Source: Neofusicoccum parvum (lineage: Eukaryota > Ascomycota > Dothideomycetes > Botryosphaeriales > Botryosphaeriaceae). From it: a DNA stretch of 64,000 nucleotides. The DNA lies in NCBI GenBank assembly GCA_020912385.1, contig CP087209.1, forward strand, positions 1 through 64,000, in the 5' to 3' direction. Positions 1 to 10,447 of the stretch are shown here, one piece after another. Both the position numbers and the translations under genes were made by a program. How positions within the stretch are numbered: the stretch's first letter is position 1; every line of letters starts with the position of its first letter. The notes beneath the pieces were generated by a model. It was not told the origin of the DNA. It ran no database searches and was given only the letters and a program-made list of their open reading frames with translations.

Positions 1-117
1 AACCCTAACCCTAACCCTAACCCTAACCCTAACCCTAACCCTAACCCTAACCCCTAACCCTAACCCTAACCCTAACCCTAACCCTAACCCTAACCTAACC
101 TAACCTAACCTACCTAA
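1..117. repeat. Telomere repeat array, chromosome end
   Basis: Tandem CCCTAA units from base 1, with one 7-mer CCCCTAA near position 52, pass after about position 92 into shortened CCTAA units. The C-rich strand reads 5'-3', so this is the left physical end of a chromosome. TTAGGG is the usual telomere of filamentous fungi. Confidence 0.98.
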
Positions 118-1177
118 CTTTTAATTTATTCTATTATCTTTTATTCTTCTTCTATTATTTTTTTTCTACTTCTACTTCTAGTTCTACTTCTACTTCTTTT
201 TTTTCTTTTTCTTTTTTTTCTTCTTTTTCTTCTTCTTCTTCTAGCTTTACTTCTAGTTTTAACTCTTTTAATTCTAGTTCTAATTCTAGTCCTAGTTTTA
301 TTTTCCTACTACTATTATTATGTATATTACTCTTATTCTAGTTAAAATTACTAATCCTCACTCTACTTAAAATTACTAACCCTCACCCTAGTTTAAAATT
401 ACTATCCCTCACCCTCACCCTCACCCTCACCCTAGTCTAAAATTACTAACTCTTATCCTACTTTTACCAACTATAAAAACTTTTATATTAAATTATTATT
501 CTCTATTTCTATTATCTCTTACTTTTCCTTCTATTTAATTTCTTCTCTTTTATACTTTTAAATTATTTTTTATCAACTATACTATAGTAGTTTAATAATC
601 TATCTATTACTTCTTTTTACTTCTTCTAGTTCTAGTTCTAGTTCTACTTCTTCTAGTTCTACTTCTTCTAGTTCTAGTTCTACTTCTTCTAGTTCTACTT
701 CTTCTAGTTCTACTTCTACTTCTTCTAGTTCTACTTCTTCTAGTTCTACTTCTTCTAGTTCTACTTCTTTTAAACCCACCTACCTTCTACCTCTTTTATA
801 TTACTTAATATTTATTATTTAATTCTATAAAAATACCCCTCTATTAATATTTACTTGATTTATCTCACCCTTATTTTTACTTATTACTAGTTATTATAGT
901 ATTTAAAACTTCCTCTTTATTCTACTATCTTTTTTATTTTTATTTTAATTTTTATTTTTATTTTTTATTTTATTTTTCTCTACCCTTCCTATCAGCTATA
1001 AAAGCTTCTAAGCTAAGTTATTACTCTCGAGCTTATCCTTTCTCTATGTCTATTTAAGATATCTTAGTAACTTATCTTTATCTTTATTCTTATCCTCTAC
1101 TACTAGTTATTCTTACTTCTACTTCTCTCTCTTCTAGCCGCTATAACCTCTACTAACTCTAACTACCTCCTTCTACC
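118..1177. repeat. AT-rich subtelomeric low-complexity DNA
   Basis: Pyrimidine-rich DNA dominated by TTCTAG/TTCTAC hexamer variants, dense at 620-770. At 350-440 there are blocks of AAAATTACTAACCCTCACCC type that include a run of CCCTCA units (TGAGGG on the other strand), one base away from the telomere unit. No credible gene is present. Confidence 0.85.
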
Positions 1178-1776
1178 AACCCTAACTGCCTCCGGCGGCC
1201 GGCTGAGCCGGGCTCTTTACTGACGGGTTAGTGGGCCTAACCCCTCCAACTACCTCCCTCTACCAACTCTAACTACCTCTCTCCATCAACCCTAACTGCC
1301 TCCGGCGGCCGGCTGAGCCGGGCTCCTCTCGGACGGGTTAGTGGGCCTAACTCTCTACCTTTACTCCTTCCCTCCACCTCTACTCCACTCCATCAACCCT
1401 AACTGCCTCCGGCGGCCGGCTGAGCCGGGCTCTTTACTGACGGGTTAGTGGGCCCAACCCCTCCAACTACCTCCCTCTACCAACCCTAACTGCCTCCGGC
1501 GGCCGGCTGAGCCGGGCTCCTCTCGGACGGGTTAGTGGGCCTAACCCTCCACCTTCACTCCTTCCCTCCACTCCTTCCCTCCACTTCACTCCACTCCATC
1601 AACCCTAACTGCCTCCGGCGGCCGGCTGAGCCGGGCTCTTTACTGACGGGTTAGTGGGCCCAACCCCTCCAACTACCTCCCTCTACCAACCCTAACTACC
1701 TCTCTCTATCAACCCTAACTGCCTCTAGCGGCCGGCTGAGCCGGGCTCTTTACTAACGGGTTAGTGGTGGGTCTAA
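1178..1776. repeat. GC-rich subtelomeric minisatellite, six copies
   Basis: Six units of about 62-66 bp start near 1178, 1288, 1395, 1482, 1601 and 1711, separated by CT-rich spacers. Each begins with AACCCTAACT, carries the palindrome CCGGCTGAGCCGG (first copy 1199-1211), and ends with ACGGGTTAGTGGG. Telomere-like motifs of opposite strand therefore face each other across the palindrome. Copies 1-4 alternate between TTTACTGACGG and CCTCTCGGACGG variants, suggesting a two-unit higher-order repeat. The array stays GC-rich inside AT-rich DNA. Confidence 0.9.
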
Positions 1777-3054
1777 TCTCTCTCTATTTTATTACTCTCT
1801 ATTCTTCTAATAACCCTAACCCTAACTCCAACCCTCGACGTCGATATCTCCTGCTGTGCAGGAGTTTGTTAGTTCTAGTTATAATTCTACTTCTACTTCT
1901 ACTATTACTTCTACTATTACTTCCTAGTTCTACTTCTAGTTCTTAGTTCTAGTTCTACTTTTAATTCTACTTCTAGTCCTACTTTTAATTCTATTTCTAG
2001 TTCTACTTTTAATTTTCTATTTCTAGTTCTACTTCTAGTTTTACTTCTACTTCTTTTTTTTTCTAGCTTTACTTCTAGTTTCAACTCTTCTAATTCTAAT
2101 TCTAGTTCTAGTTCTAGTTCTAGTTCTAGTCCCTAGTTCTAGTTCTAGTTCTAGTTCTAGTCCCTAGTTCTAGTCCCTAGTTCTAGTTCTAGTTCTAGTT
2201 CTAGTCCCTAGTTCTAGTCCCTAGTTCTAGTTCTAGTTCCTATTTAAAATTACTAACCCTCACCCTAATCTAAAATTACTAACCCTCACCCTAGTCTAAA
2301 ATTACTAACCCTCACCCTAGTCTAAAATTATCAACTCTTATTCTACTTTTACTACCTCTATTTCTATTATATCTTTTACTTTCTTTCTATTTAATTTCTT
2401 CTCTTTTATACTCTTCTTCTTCTTCTTCTACCTTCCTTTATTTAGTTCTAGTTCTTCTAGTTCTTCTAAAATTCTACTTCTATTTCTAGTTCTAACTTTT
2501 AATTCTAGTTACTTCTACTTCTTTCTAGTTCTTCTAGTTCTTCTAGTTCTTCTAGTTCTTCTAGTTCTTCTAGTTCTTCTAGTTCTTCTAGTTCTTCTAA
2601 TTTTATTTCTACTTCTACTTCTACTTCTACTTCTACTTCTACTTCTACTTCTGGTTTTAACTCTAGTTTTAACTCTAGTTTTAATTCTAGTTCTAGCTTT
2701 AATTCTAGTTCTAGTTCTAGTTCTAGTTCTAGTTTTTTTTTAAAATCCATCTTTTACCTCTTCTATATATATTACTTAATATTCGTATTTAATTCCACTC
2801 AATTCTATTTATATAGTAATACTTATCCAGCTATTATTATTTCTAAAATAAACTGGTACTTACTATTTATTTATTTGTTTATTTATTTATTCATTTATTC
2901 TTTTTAAATCCATCTTTCTTATTTATTTCTACCTACTCTTTTTCAACTATTACTTCTTTCTCTATTAGTTCTAAAATTTTACTAGCTCTCTCTACCTACT
3001 AGCTAGTCCTATCCATCTATTTCCATTAGCTCTATTACTTCCCTACCCCTCTTC
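1777..3054. repeat. AT-rich subtelomeric low-complexity DNA
   Basis: More TTCTAG/TTCTAC-type repeats, including (CTAGTT)n at 2090-2240, an AACCCTCACCCTAGT block at 2240-2340 like the one near 350-440, and (CTAGTTCTT)n at 2520-2600. Long open frames here encode only Leu- or Glu-Leu-rich repeats and are not genes. Confidence 0.8.
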
Positions 3055-4121
3055 CTACTCCTCTATTAAGCTCTCCACCCTTCCTGTCAGCCATAAAAAC
3101 TCTCGAGCCAAGTTATTGCTCTCGAGCTCGTCCTTCCTCCATGCCTGTCCAAGATATCCTAGTAGTCTATCTTTATCTTCATCTCCATCTCCATCTCCAT
3201 CTCCATCTCCATCCTCTACCGCTGCCGCCACTGCCGCCGCTACCACTCCTCCTACTACTTCCTTCTCTCCTAGCCGTAACAACCACCTCTTCCACACCCT
3301 TTGATACCCGTGCTTGATCCCGTACAACGTACCAATCATCACCCCGAAGAACTGGCACTCGCTGCCCTGAACCTGCCGCCACCCCTGCCTACCATTACTC
3401 TCCCACCTGTTGCAGATTGCCTGTGGTACCCCGCAGCGAAAGCAGCCCGAGTACCTCTCAAACCTGATTCTTCCCTGCATCTCGCGCCTCTCCTCATCCG
3501 CCTGCCTACCCCGCTCTGTTGGACAGTGGCTGACGCTGTGCTGGTCTTCCCTGCCTGCTGCCTTGCATACCAAACATACCCCCTTCCACCTCTGCAGCTT
3601 TCTCTGAAGTAGTTCTGCATCTGCATACACCTGTTGTGTCTGCCTGGCCTGCCTTGCCCTTATTCCTACTTGCTGCTGCTGCTGCCTTTGAAACTCCTGC
3701 CTGTCTAATTCTCTTTGTTGCGTACTTTGCTCTTCATCCTGCTGTCTTTCCTGCTGTCTTTCCTGCTGTCTTTCCTGCTGTCTTTCCTGCTGTCTTTCCT
3801 GCCGGCTTTCCTGCTGTCTTCCCTGCTGTCTTCCCTGCTGTCTTTCCTGCTGTCTTTCCTGCTGTCTTTCCTGCTGATTTTCCTGCTGCTTCTCTCTTTG
3901 CTGCTGCATCCTCTGCTGCTTCTCTCTTTGCTGCTGATTTTCCTGCTGCTGCCTTCTCTGCTGCTCTCTTTGCTGCTGCTCCCTTTGTTGCTGTAACTGT
4001 TGCTGCTGGTGCTCTTGCTGCTGATGCTTCCTCTGCTGCCACTGCTGCTCTTGCTGCTCTTGCTGCTCTTGCTGCTCTTGCTGCTCTTGCTGCTCTTGCT
4101 GCTCTTGCTGCTGCTGGTGCC

Positions 4122-4189
<68 letters not shown>

Positions 4190-7100
4190 CTCTGCTCCCT
4201 CTGCTCCCTCTGCTCCCTCCACTGCTGCTGCTGCTCCCTCCACTGCTGCTCCTCCCTCCACTGCTGCTGCTGCTGCTGCTGCTCCTCCCTCTGCTGCTGC
4301 TGCTCCTCCTCCCTCTGCTGCCACCACTGCTGCTGCCCCTCCTCCCTCCTCCACTGCTGCTGCTGCTCCCCCCTCCACTGCTGCTGCCCCTGCTGCTGCC
4401 GCTGCTGCTGGTACTGGTCCACACTCTGTTCTTCCTCCACCTTCCTGTCTACCTCCTCCCCCTCCTCCTCCTCCTCCTCCTCCTCCTCCTCCTCCCCCCT
4501 CTCCCTCCTCCTCCTCATCCACCATCTCAATCTCTTGCCCAGACTCCCCCCCTCCCCTTCCCCCCCCTTCCCCTTCTACTTCTACAAAAATCGCACCCTT
4601 CTTCCCCCTCCTCCTCCCCCTCCCCCTGCTGCTCCACCTGCCGGCATTCCACCCGCCCAAATCTACCATCTAAAAACTCGTCCATCACTGTCCTCCTGCA
4701 CGGCCCCCCGTCCAGATACCGCCTCACCAGCCGGTCATCACTCTTCTCTCCCCCCTGAACCATCACTGCTCTGCTGGCCAGCCCGTCCCTTCCCGCCCTG
4801 CCGCTCTCCTGCGCGTAGTCCAGTAGATCCCGCGGCTCATCCGTGTGGATGATGAGCCTGATGTCCGGGATGTCAATCCCCATACCCAGCGCGCTGGTGG
4901 CCACTACTACACGCACCACTCCTGCCCTGAAGTCCTCTAGCACCTCCTTCTTCCTAGCTTCTGACATCTTGCTGTAAAACGCCTCGCACTGGAACAGCCC
5001 TGCGTCCACCAAGCTCTTCACCCTGGTCACTGTGTTGCAGTAGATGACCACCTTTCCTTCCACCGTTGCCTGCAGTTCCTCTTCCACCATCTCTTCTATT
5101 TTCCTATTCTGCGCCTCCTTCTTCCCTCCTTGTCTTCCTCGCCATCCCCCCTCTCCTCCTCCCCCTCTCCCTCTTCCTCTTCTCCCTCTCCCTCTCCCTC
5201 TCCCTCCCCCTCTCTCCTCTCCCTCCTCTCCCTCCTCCTCCTCCCCCTCCCCCCTCCTCCTTCCTTCTCCACCTCCACCTCCACCTCCAACTCCACCCCC
5301 ACCACCTGGTAGCTGATGTTTCTGCGGGTGGTGACCGCCCTGAACACCACCACCTCGGCCGCAGTCCAGCCCATCCTGCGCCACAGCTCCGCCTCTTTGC
5401 TGGGTGGCAGCGTCGCTGTGAGCAGAACCATCTGCGTTTCTGCCGCCATGAGCTTCCCCAGCTGCTGCAGCTGCTTGCGGAAGTCCACCTGGTCGTTCAG
5501 CACCACGTGGCACTCGTCGATGATGATCCTGTCCAGCTGCCTCATCGCCCTGAGCCGGTTCAAAAACGTCATGAACTCGTCGCTCAGTGCTGCCTCTGGC
5601 GTGACCAGCACGATGGACTCTGCGTCTGGTGGCCGCCTCGCCTCCCATTCTGCACAGCTGATGCCCAGCTTACTGCAGCGCTCTTTCATGTCCGCTCGCA
5701 GCGCGATGAGCGGTACCACCACCACCGTTGTTCCTCCTGGCTCCGTCCAAGCCGGCAGCATGAACAAGATGCTTTTCCCAGCCCCAGTCGGCATCACTGC
5801 CACCACCGGGCTCACTCCAGCCTGGATGGCGGTCACCGCCTCTTCCTGGATGCTGCGGAACTCGGCTTCCTTTCCCATCAATCTTTGCAGCTGCTCCTTC
5901 ACGTTGGCCCTCTTCAGCCTTACCCAGCGGTCCAGCCGCTCCTCGTCCGCGTCATCCTCAAACGGGCAGCGCTTCCTCTTCCTGGAAGCCGCCACCTCCC
6001 GCTCCTGGCTTTTAAAAGCCGACTGGAAGCCTAAGAAGCGGTGCCAGTCGGTGCTGGAAGCGCGGAATAGCAGCCTCTTCTCCGCCACCACACCCGCCTG
6101 CTCCATCATCCCACGCGCGTAGATCAAGCCTGCGGTGTGGGAAGTGTGTCCTGCCTGGGCGTCTGCGATGGCTGCTGCTGCCCGGTCTTCTTCTACCTCC
6201 ATCTGCTGCTGCTGCTCCTGCTTATTCCCATTCTCTCCTCCCCCCTCCTCGTCCACCCTGAACGCGCTGGAGCCGCGCATGAACCGCCTGCTGATGCCGA
6301 TAGCGACGTCCCTGTACGCCCTGACCGTCAGCTCCTGGCCCAAGCCGATCCTACTCTCCTTCTTCATCGCCTCCCTCATACGCTCCGTCGTCCACCTCTT
6401 CTCCCCCGCCTCCGCCGGCCACATGTGGGCCGAGATCTGCTCGCTTCCTCGCACCACTGCCAGCATGCGCTGGTGGAATGGCAAGACCAGCCATAGATAC
6501 CACACCACCAGCTCCCCCACCTCCCTGGGCAGATACCTGTGGATCACCTTGACATCCCCGGACATGGCGTACCCCTTGTGGTAGCGCGTGACGAACACAA
6601 CCAGCCCATCCTCCACGAAGATGTTGCGGTGCCCTCCCTTGGCCGTATTGCTATGCCTGATGCTGAGAATCTCCGGCCCTCTTGCCGGCTGTCCACCGGT
6701 AATGTGCATCAGCAGTAGCAGCTTCTCCCTAAACTCGGCCACCTGCGCTGCATATGCATCTACCGCCTGCCTGCTGATGCCTGAGCTCGCGTTTTCCCTG
6801 GTGAACCTCTTCCTCGCAGCAGTGATTCCCATGATCCTGTTGAACAACCAAGTGTTCCCGTCTGCTGGCAGCCTGGTGCGCTGGTCCTGCAGAAAGCTCC
6901 ACCCTCTGCGCTCCTCAGCTGGGTTGTCCCTGATGGAATGCCACGGCACTGCTGGCACGTCCATTTCCCTATGCTCTTTCTTGTGGCTGCTGTAGCCGCC
7001 AAACAGCAGCTCCTGGAGCAGCAGCTGGCGAGTGTCGTTCAGCAAGCCGTGCACCATGCCCCTGAACTTGGCCATGGTGAACTGGATGCCCTGGTACAGC

Positions 7101-9038
7101 AGCTGCTCCCGCCCATTCCATCCCACATGGCCCTTGGTGGTGGTGTTGTAGTGGATCTTCATCCCGTAAGTGCGCAGATCCAGTATCCACTGCATGGGAC
7201 TGTGGCTGCCTCGGATCATGAAGCTGTCCATCATCTTGGTCACCAGCTCTAAGCAGCTCATCTTCATCTGGCTGCGCTGGCTGCGCTGGCTGCGCTGGCT
7301 GCGCTGGCTGCGCTGGCTGCGCCCACTGCTGTCCCTGGCGCTGCCCTGGCCGCTGTTCCTGCTGCTGCCCTGGCCGCTGCTGGTCCTGCTGCTGGCGCTA
7401 TCCTGGCCACTGCTGTCCTGGCCACTGCTGCTCTGGCCGGCGCTGCCCTGGCTGCTACTGCTCCTGCCGCCCTGGCTGCGCCCGCTGCGCCCACTGCTGT
7501 CCCTGGCGCTGCCCTGGCCGCTGTTCCTGCTGCTGTCCTGGCCACTGCTGCTCTGGCCGGCGCTGCCCTGGCCGGCGCTGCCCTGGCCGGCGCTGCTCCT
7601 GCCGCCCTGGCTGCTGCTGCTCCTGCCGCCCTGGCTGCTACTGCTGCTGCTACTGCTGCTGCCGCCAGCATCGCCTCCACCATAACCGCCAGCGCCGTCC
7701 TCCTCCTCCTCCTCCTCCTCCTCCTCCTCCTCCTCCTCCTCCTCCTCCTTCTCAAAGTCCCATGCGCTGCCCCCACTGCTAAACTCCTCCCTACCATCCT
7801 CCTCCCCTTCTGCTGCTGCTGCTGCTGCTGCTGCTGGACCCGCCATCTCCAGCGCCTTCTGCACCACCATGAAGCGCCCCACCTTGATGATGGCCGACAG
7901 AATCGCCGTGTACAGACCCGGCTCCCTCCAGCCGGTGGGCGTGACCCCCTGCACCGCCAGAGCGCAGACCAGAGCGCTGTCGTACTCGCGCTGCGTGATC
8001 CTCTGGTTCAGCAGTTCAATGCAAAAGTCCAAGCACGCCTTCTGGATCCCGGACAGCTTTGGTGGCAGCTGCTGCTGCTGCTGCTCTTCTAAACCAGCTC
8101 CTTCTTCTTCTTCATTATCATCATCATCATCACCATCACTTCTTCCTCCCTCTTCTTCCTCGCTTTCTTCTTTATCTCTTCCTCCCCCTTTCCCTTCTTC
8201 TTGCTTCTTTACAGCTTGCTCTGCCTCCTCCATCAGCCTGGTGAATGCCCTGGACTGCCTGCGGGTGAACCTGTACTCTGGGCTTCTCCAGTCATGCTCC
8301 TGCTGCGTCCTGACGAAGAACATCAGCACCTGCTTCCACGCCCTCGACCTGTCCGCGACCGCGTTTTCCTCCATGTACGGCTGCAGCGGGTGGTACCGGT
8401 TCTGGTGCTTCTCCGTCCTCATCAGCTCCATGCGGATGAATATGCCGACCTGCTGGGTCACCGCCTGCTGGCCGATGCGCGCAACCTCGTCCATGGCTTT
8501 CCAGATGGCCGCTGCCGCCGGCTCCTCCTCCTCCTCTGGCCTGTCCGGGTTGGCGTTGGGCTCCTCAACCGACGCTAGCAGATCGTCGCGGTCCAGCCGC
8601 GCCAGATACGGCAGCCACTGCGTCCTGTCCAGCCACGGGCTGACCTCGTCCTTCTCTCCTTCCTCGATGGTGGCCCGGGCCCGCTTCTCCAGCTCCTCCC
8701 AGTTCTGGTTCGCCTTGTTCCACGCCTGCTGCCACAGCTGCTCCCCTCCTCCCTCCCCTCTCTCCCCTCCCTCCTGGGCGGGCTGCGCCTGGTCCTCCTG
8801 CTGCGCTTGCTCCTCTGGCTGGCACACTTCAAAGTACTGCGAGCCGTGGAAGGTGGGGAAGAAGCGCTGGCAGTAGACCTGCTTTACCGCCTCTTGGAAC
8901 CTCTTATTCAACCCCTCTTCCACCATCCTGCTCTGCCGGCCTTTGCCTCCTCCAATCGACCATCCGTGCTCGGTGCGCCAGTGCTCTTTCATCATCCTTT
9001 CATTCCTGCAGACGTACTGGCAGCTGCTACTATTACTG

Positions 9039-9084
<46 letters not shown>

Positions 9085-9355
9085 GGTCCTTCTGGCACAG
9101 CAGCCCGTCCTTGAACAGTGGCAGCTCTGTGACGGGCCGTTGCACCCGGGCTGGCACTTCCAGCTCGCTCGAGAATGCAATCAAGCCATGCCAGCTTCTA
9201 ACCTCACCACCGACCAGCTCCGCCTGCTTCCGGCCCATCCGGTGGTGTTTCCCCCGCAGATGGCCTTCCACCTGGTCCGGCCAGACGGCGTGCCGGCACT
9301 CCCTGCAGATCGCGAGCCGGTATTCCGCCTGGTGATAAAAGTACGCTGTCGCCAT
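3055..9355 (-). CDS. TLH: Telomere-linked RecQ-type helicase (TLH), frame-disrupted
   Basis: A subtelomeric superfamily 2 DNA helicase transcribed toward the telomere. It starts at 9355 with MATAYFYHQAEYRLAIC and carries a CxxC...H zinc-finger-like N terminus. Long Ser-, Gly-, Gln- and Glu-rich tracts precede the ATPase core: motif I PTGAGKS, DECH box, and TATLPP near 5400-5800. The first frame stops at 5096. The C-terminal helicase lobe (VVIYCNTV, VVATSALGMGIDIPD, QESGRAGRDG) lies in a second frame (4527-5648). A poly-Gln region and the Cys-rich TLH tail (CFRCGVPQAICNRWE) lie in a third (3055-4530). Both frame changes fall in low-complexity E/G-rich tracts (about 5100-5300 and 4460-4640), so they may be assembly indels, unrecognised introns or real frameshifts. 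The order zinc finger, helicase, Cys-rich tail is that of fungal TLH genes. Open frames on the plus strand here are shadows. Confidence 0.85.
4123..4187. repeat. CTG/CAG microsatellite, about 21 units
   Basis: An uninterrupted CTG run on the plus strand that encodes about 21 glutamines in the TLH C-terminal part on the minus strand. It lies inside a longer imperfect CTG-rich tract (about 3670-4420). This is a site prone to length change and assembly error. Confidence 0.95.
7261..7670. repeat. Coding minisatellite within TLH
   Basis: Tandem GCTGCGCTG units at 7265-7320, then longer imperfect repeats built from CTGCCCTGGCCG-like blocks. On the minus strand they encode repeated Arg-Ser-Gln triplets and Gly-Gln-Ser/Ala blocks. 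A CTC run at about 7700-7750 adds poly-Glu. None of this interrupts the TLH frame. Confidence 0.85.
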
Positions 9356-9510
9356 TTGGTGCGCTAGCTAGTATTGTCTTGCTAATACTGAAAGTTGCTA
9401 GAGAGAATGATGCTGGTGTGAGAAAGCTCGTAAATGCTGCTGCTACTACTACTGCTACCGCCGCTGCTGCCGCCGCCGCCGCACGGATCACCCTTACCCC
9501 ATCAAAAAAC

Positions 9511-9536
9511 CTCAACCCTAACCCTACTCTTACCCC
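9511..9536. repeat. Interstitial telomere-like motif, copy 1
   Basis: AACCCTAACCCTACTCTTAC upstream of TLH: two telomere units followed by degenerate ones. The same block recurs at 10192-10216 in the second copy of the duplication. Confidence 0.7.
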
Positions 9537-9768
9537 AAGTGGCTGGTTTTCTCACGACGCAGCGGTCGGATTTTAAGGTGGCTCATATAAAAAGTGGTCG
9601 CAGAGCCACGCTTGGAAATCTGACCGAGTGTAGACTCAATCCGAGCACCTCGCTCCAAATCCAGTGCGGTAAATCCAGTGCGGTGCGCGTCCAGCCCACC
9701 TGACGATTCTTTCCCACACAATCTAAATCCAGCGCGGTCGCGCTGGATTTGCGTCTTTCGGTTAGGGT

Positions 9769-10036
9769 CCTTCTAGTACAGCAGCCCGTCCTTGAACAGT
9801 AGTAGCCCTATGACGGGCCGTTACACCTGGGCTGGCACTTCCAGCTCGCTCGAGAATATAACTAAGCCATGCTAGCTTCTCACCTCACCACCGACCAGCT
9901 CCGCCTGCTTCCGGCCCATCTGGTGGTGTTTCCCCTGCAAGTGGCCTTCTACCTGGTCCGGCCATACCGTGTACTAGCACTCCCTGTAGATCGCGAGCCG
10001 GTATTCTGCCTGGTGATAAAAGTACGCTGTCGCCAT
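9769..10036 (-). pseudogene. Truncated, RIP-mutated TLH 5' fragment
   Basis: The minus strand keeps the start codon (10036-10034) and MATAYFYHQAEYRLAI, but then shows G-to-A/C-to-T changes, including loss of the first zinc-finger Cys (TGC to TAC). It ends after about 90 codons at the duplication junction 9768/9769. It is a dead copy of the neighbouring helicase's N-terminal end. Confidence 0.85.
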
Positions 10037-10447
10037 TTAGTACGCTAGCTAGTATTGGCTGGCTAATGCTGAAAGTTGCTAGAGAGAATAGTGCTAGTAT
10101 ATAAGAAAAGCTAGTAAATACCACTACTACTACTACTATCGCCGCCGCCGCCGCTACTAGCGCACGGATCACCCTTACCCTATTAAAATCTCCAACCCTA
10201 ACCCTACTCTTACCCTAAGTGGCTGGTTTCTCACGACGCAGCGGTCGGATTTTATAGTGGCTTATATAAAAAGTGGTCGCGGGGACGCGCTCTATAACTT
10301 AATCAAGTTTAGGCCCGATCCAAGCACCTCGCTTTAATAGCTATGCAGTAATTGCTATACGGTGCGCGTACAGCCCACCTAATAATTTTTCCCTATATAA
10401 TCTAGGTGCTGTACGATCGTATAGCGCTTAGGCCTTTCAGTTAGAGT

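Larger units (their letters stand above)
9096..10447. repeat. Tandem duplication of TLH 5' end and upstream region
   Basis: Two direct copies, 9096-9768 and 9769-10447, each about 675 bp. Each covers the first roughly 90 codons of TLH and about 400 bp upstream. The second copy differs mostly by C/T and G/A transitions (for example CTGGCACAG against CTAGTACAG), in line with RIP acting on the duplicate. Each copy's upstream part includes CCTAACCCTACTCTTACC. Confidence 0.88.

Noticed and set aside
1764..2750. Small frames encoding poly-Leu or Glu-Leu repeats in the subtelomere
   Set aside because: Translation of simple repeats only.
120..2750. CRISPR-like array in the subtelomeric repeats
   Set aside because: Repeats are simple hexamers or a minisatellite with related spacers in a eukaryotic chromosome end; no unique spacer structure.
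3636..4758. Long plus-strand open frames rich in Ala, Pro, Leu or Ser
   Set aside because: They are antisense shadows of the poly-Gln and Glu-rich tail of the minus-strand helicase, produced by CTG/CTC repeats; no domain is visible.
5066..9367. Several plus-strand frames of 100-335 codons opposite the helicase
   Set aside because: The minus strand carries conserved helicase motifs; the plus-strand translations are compositionally biased and featureless.
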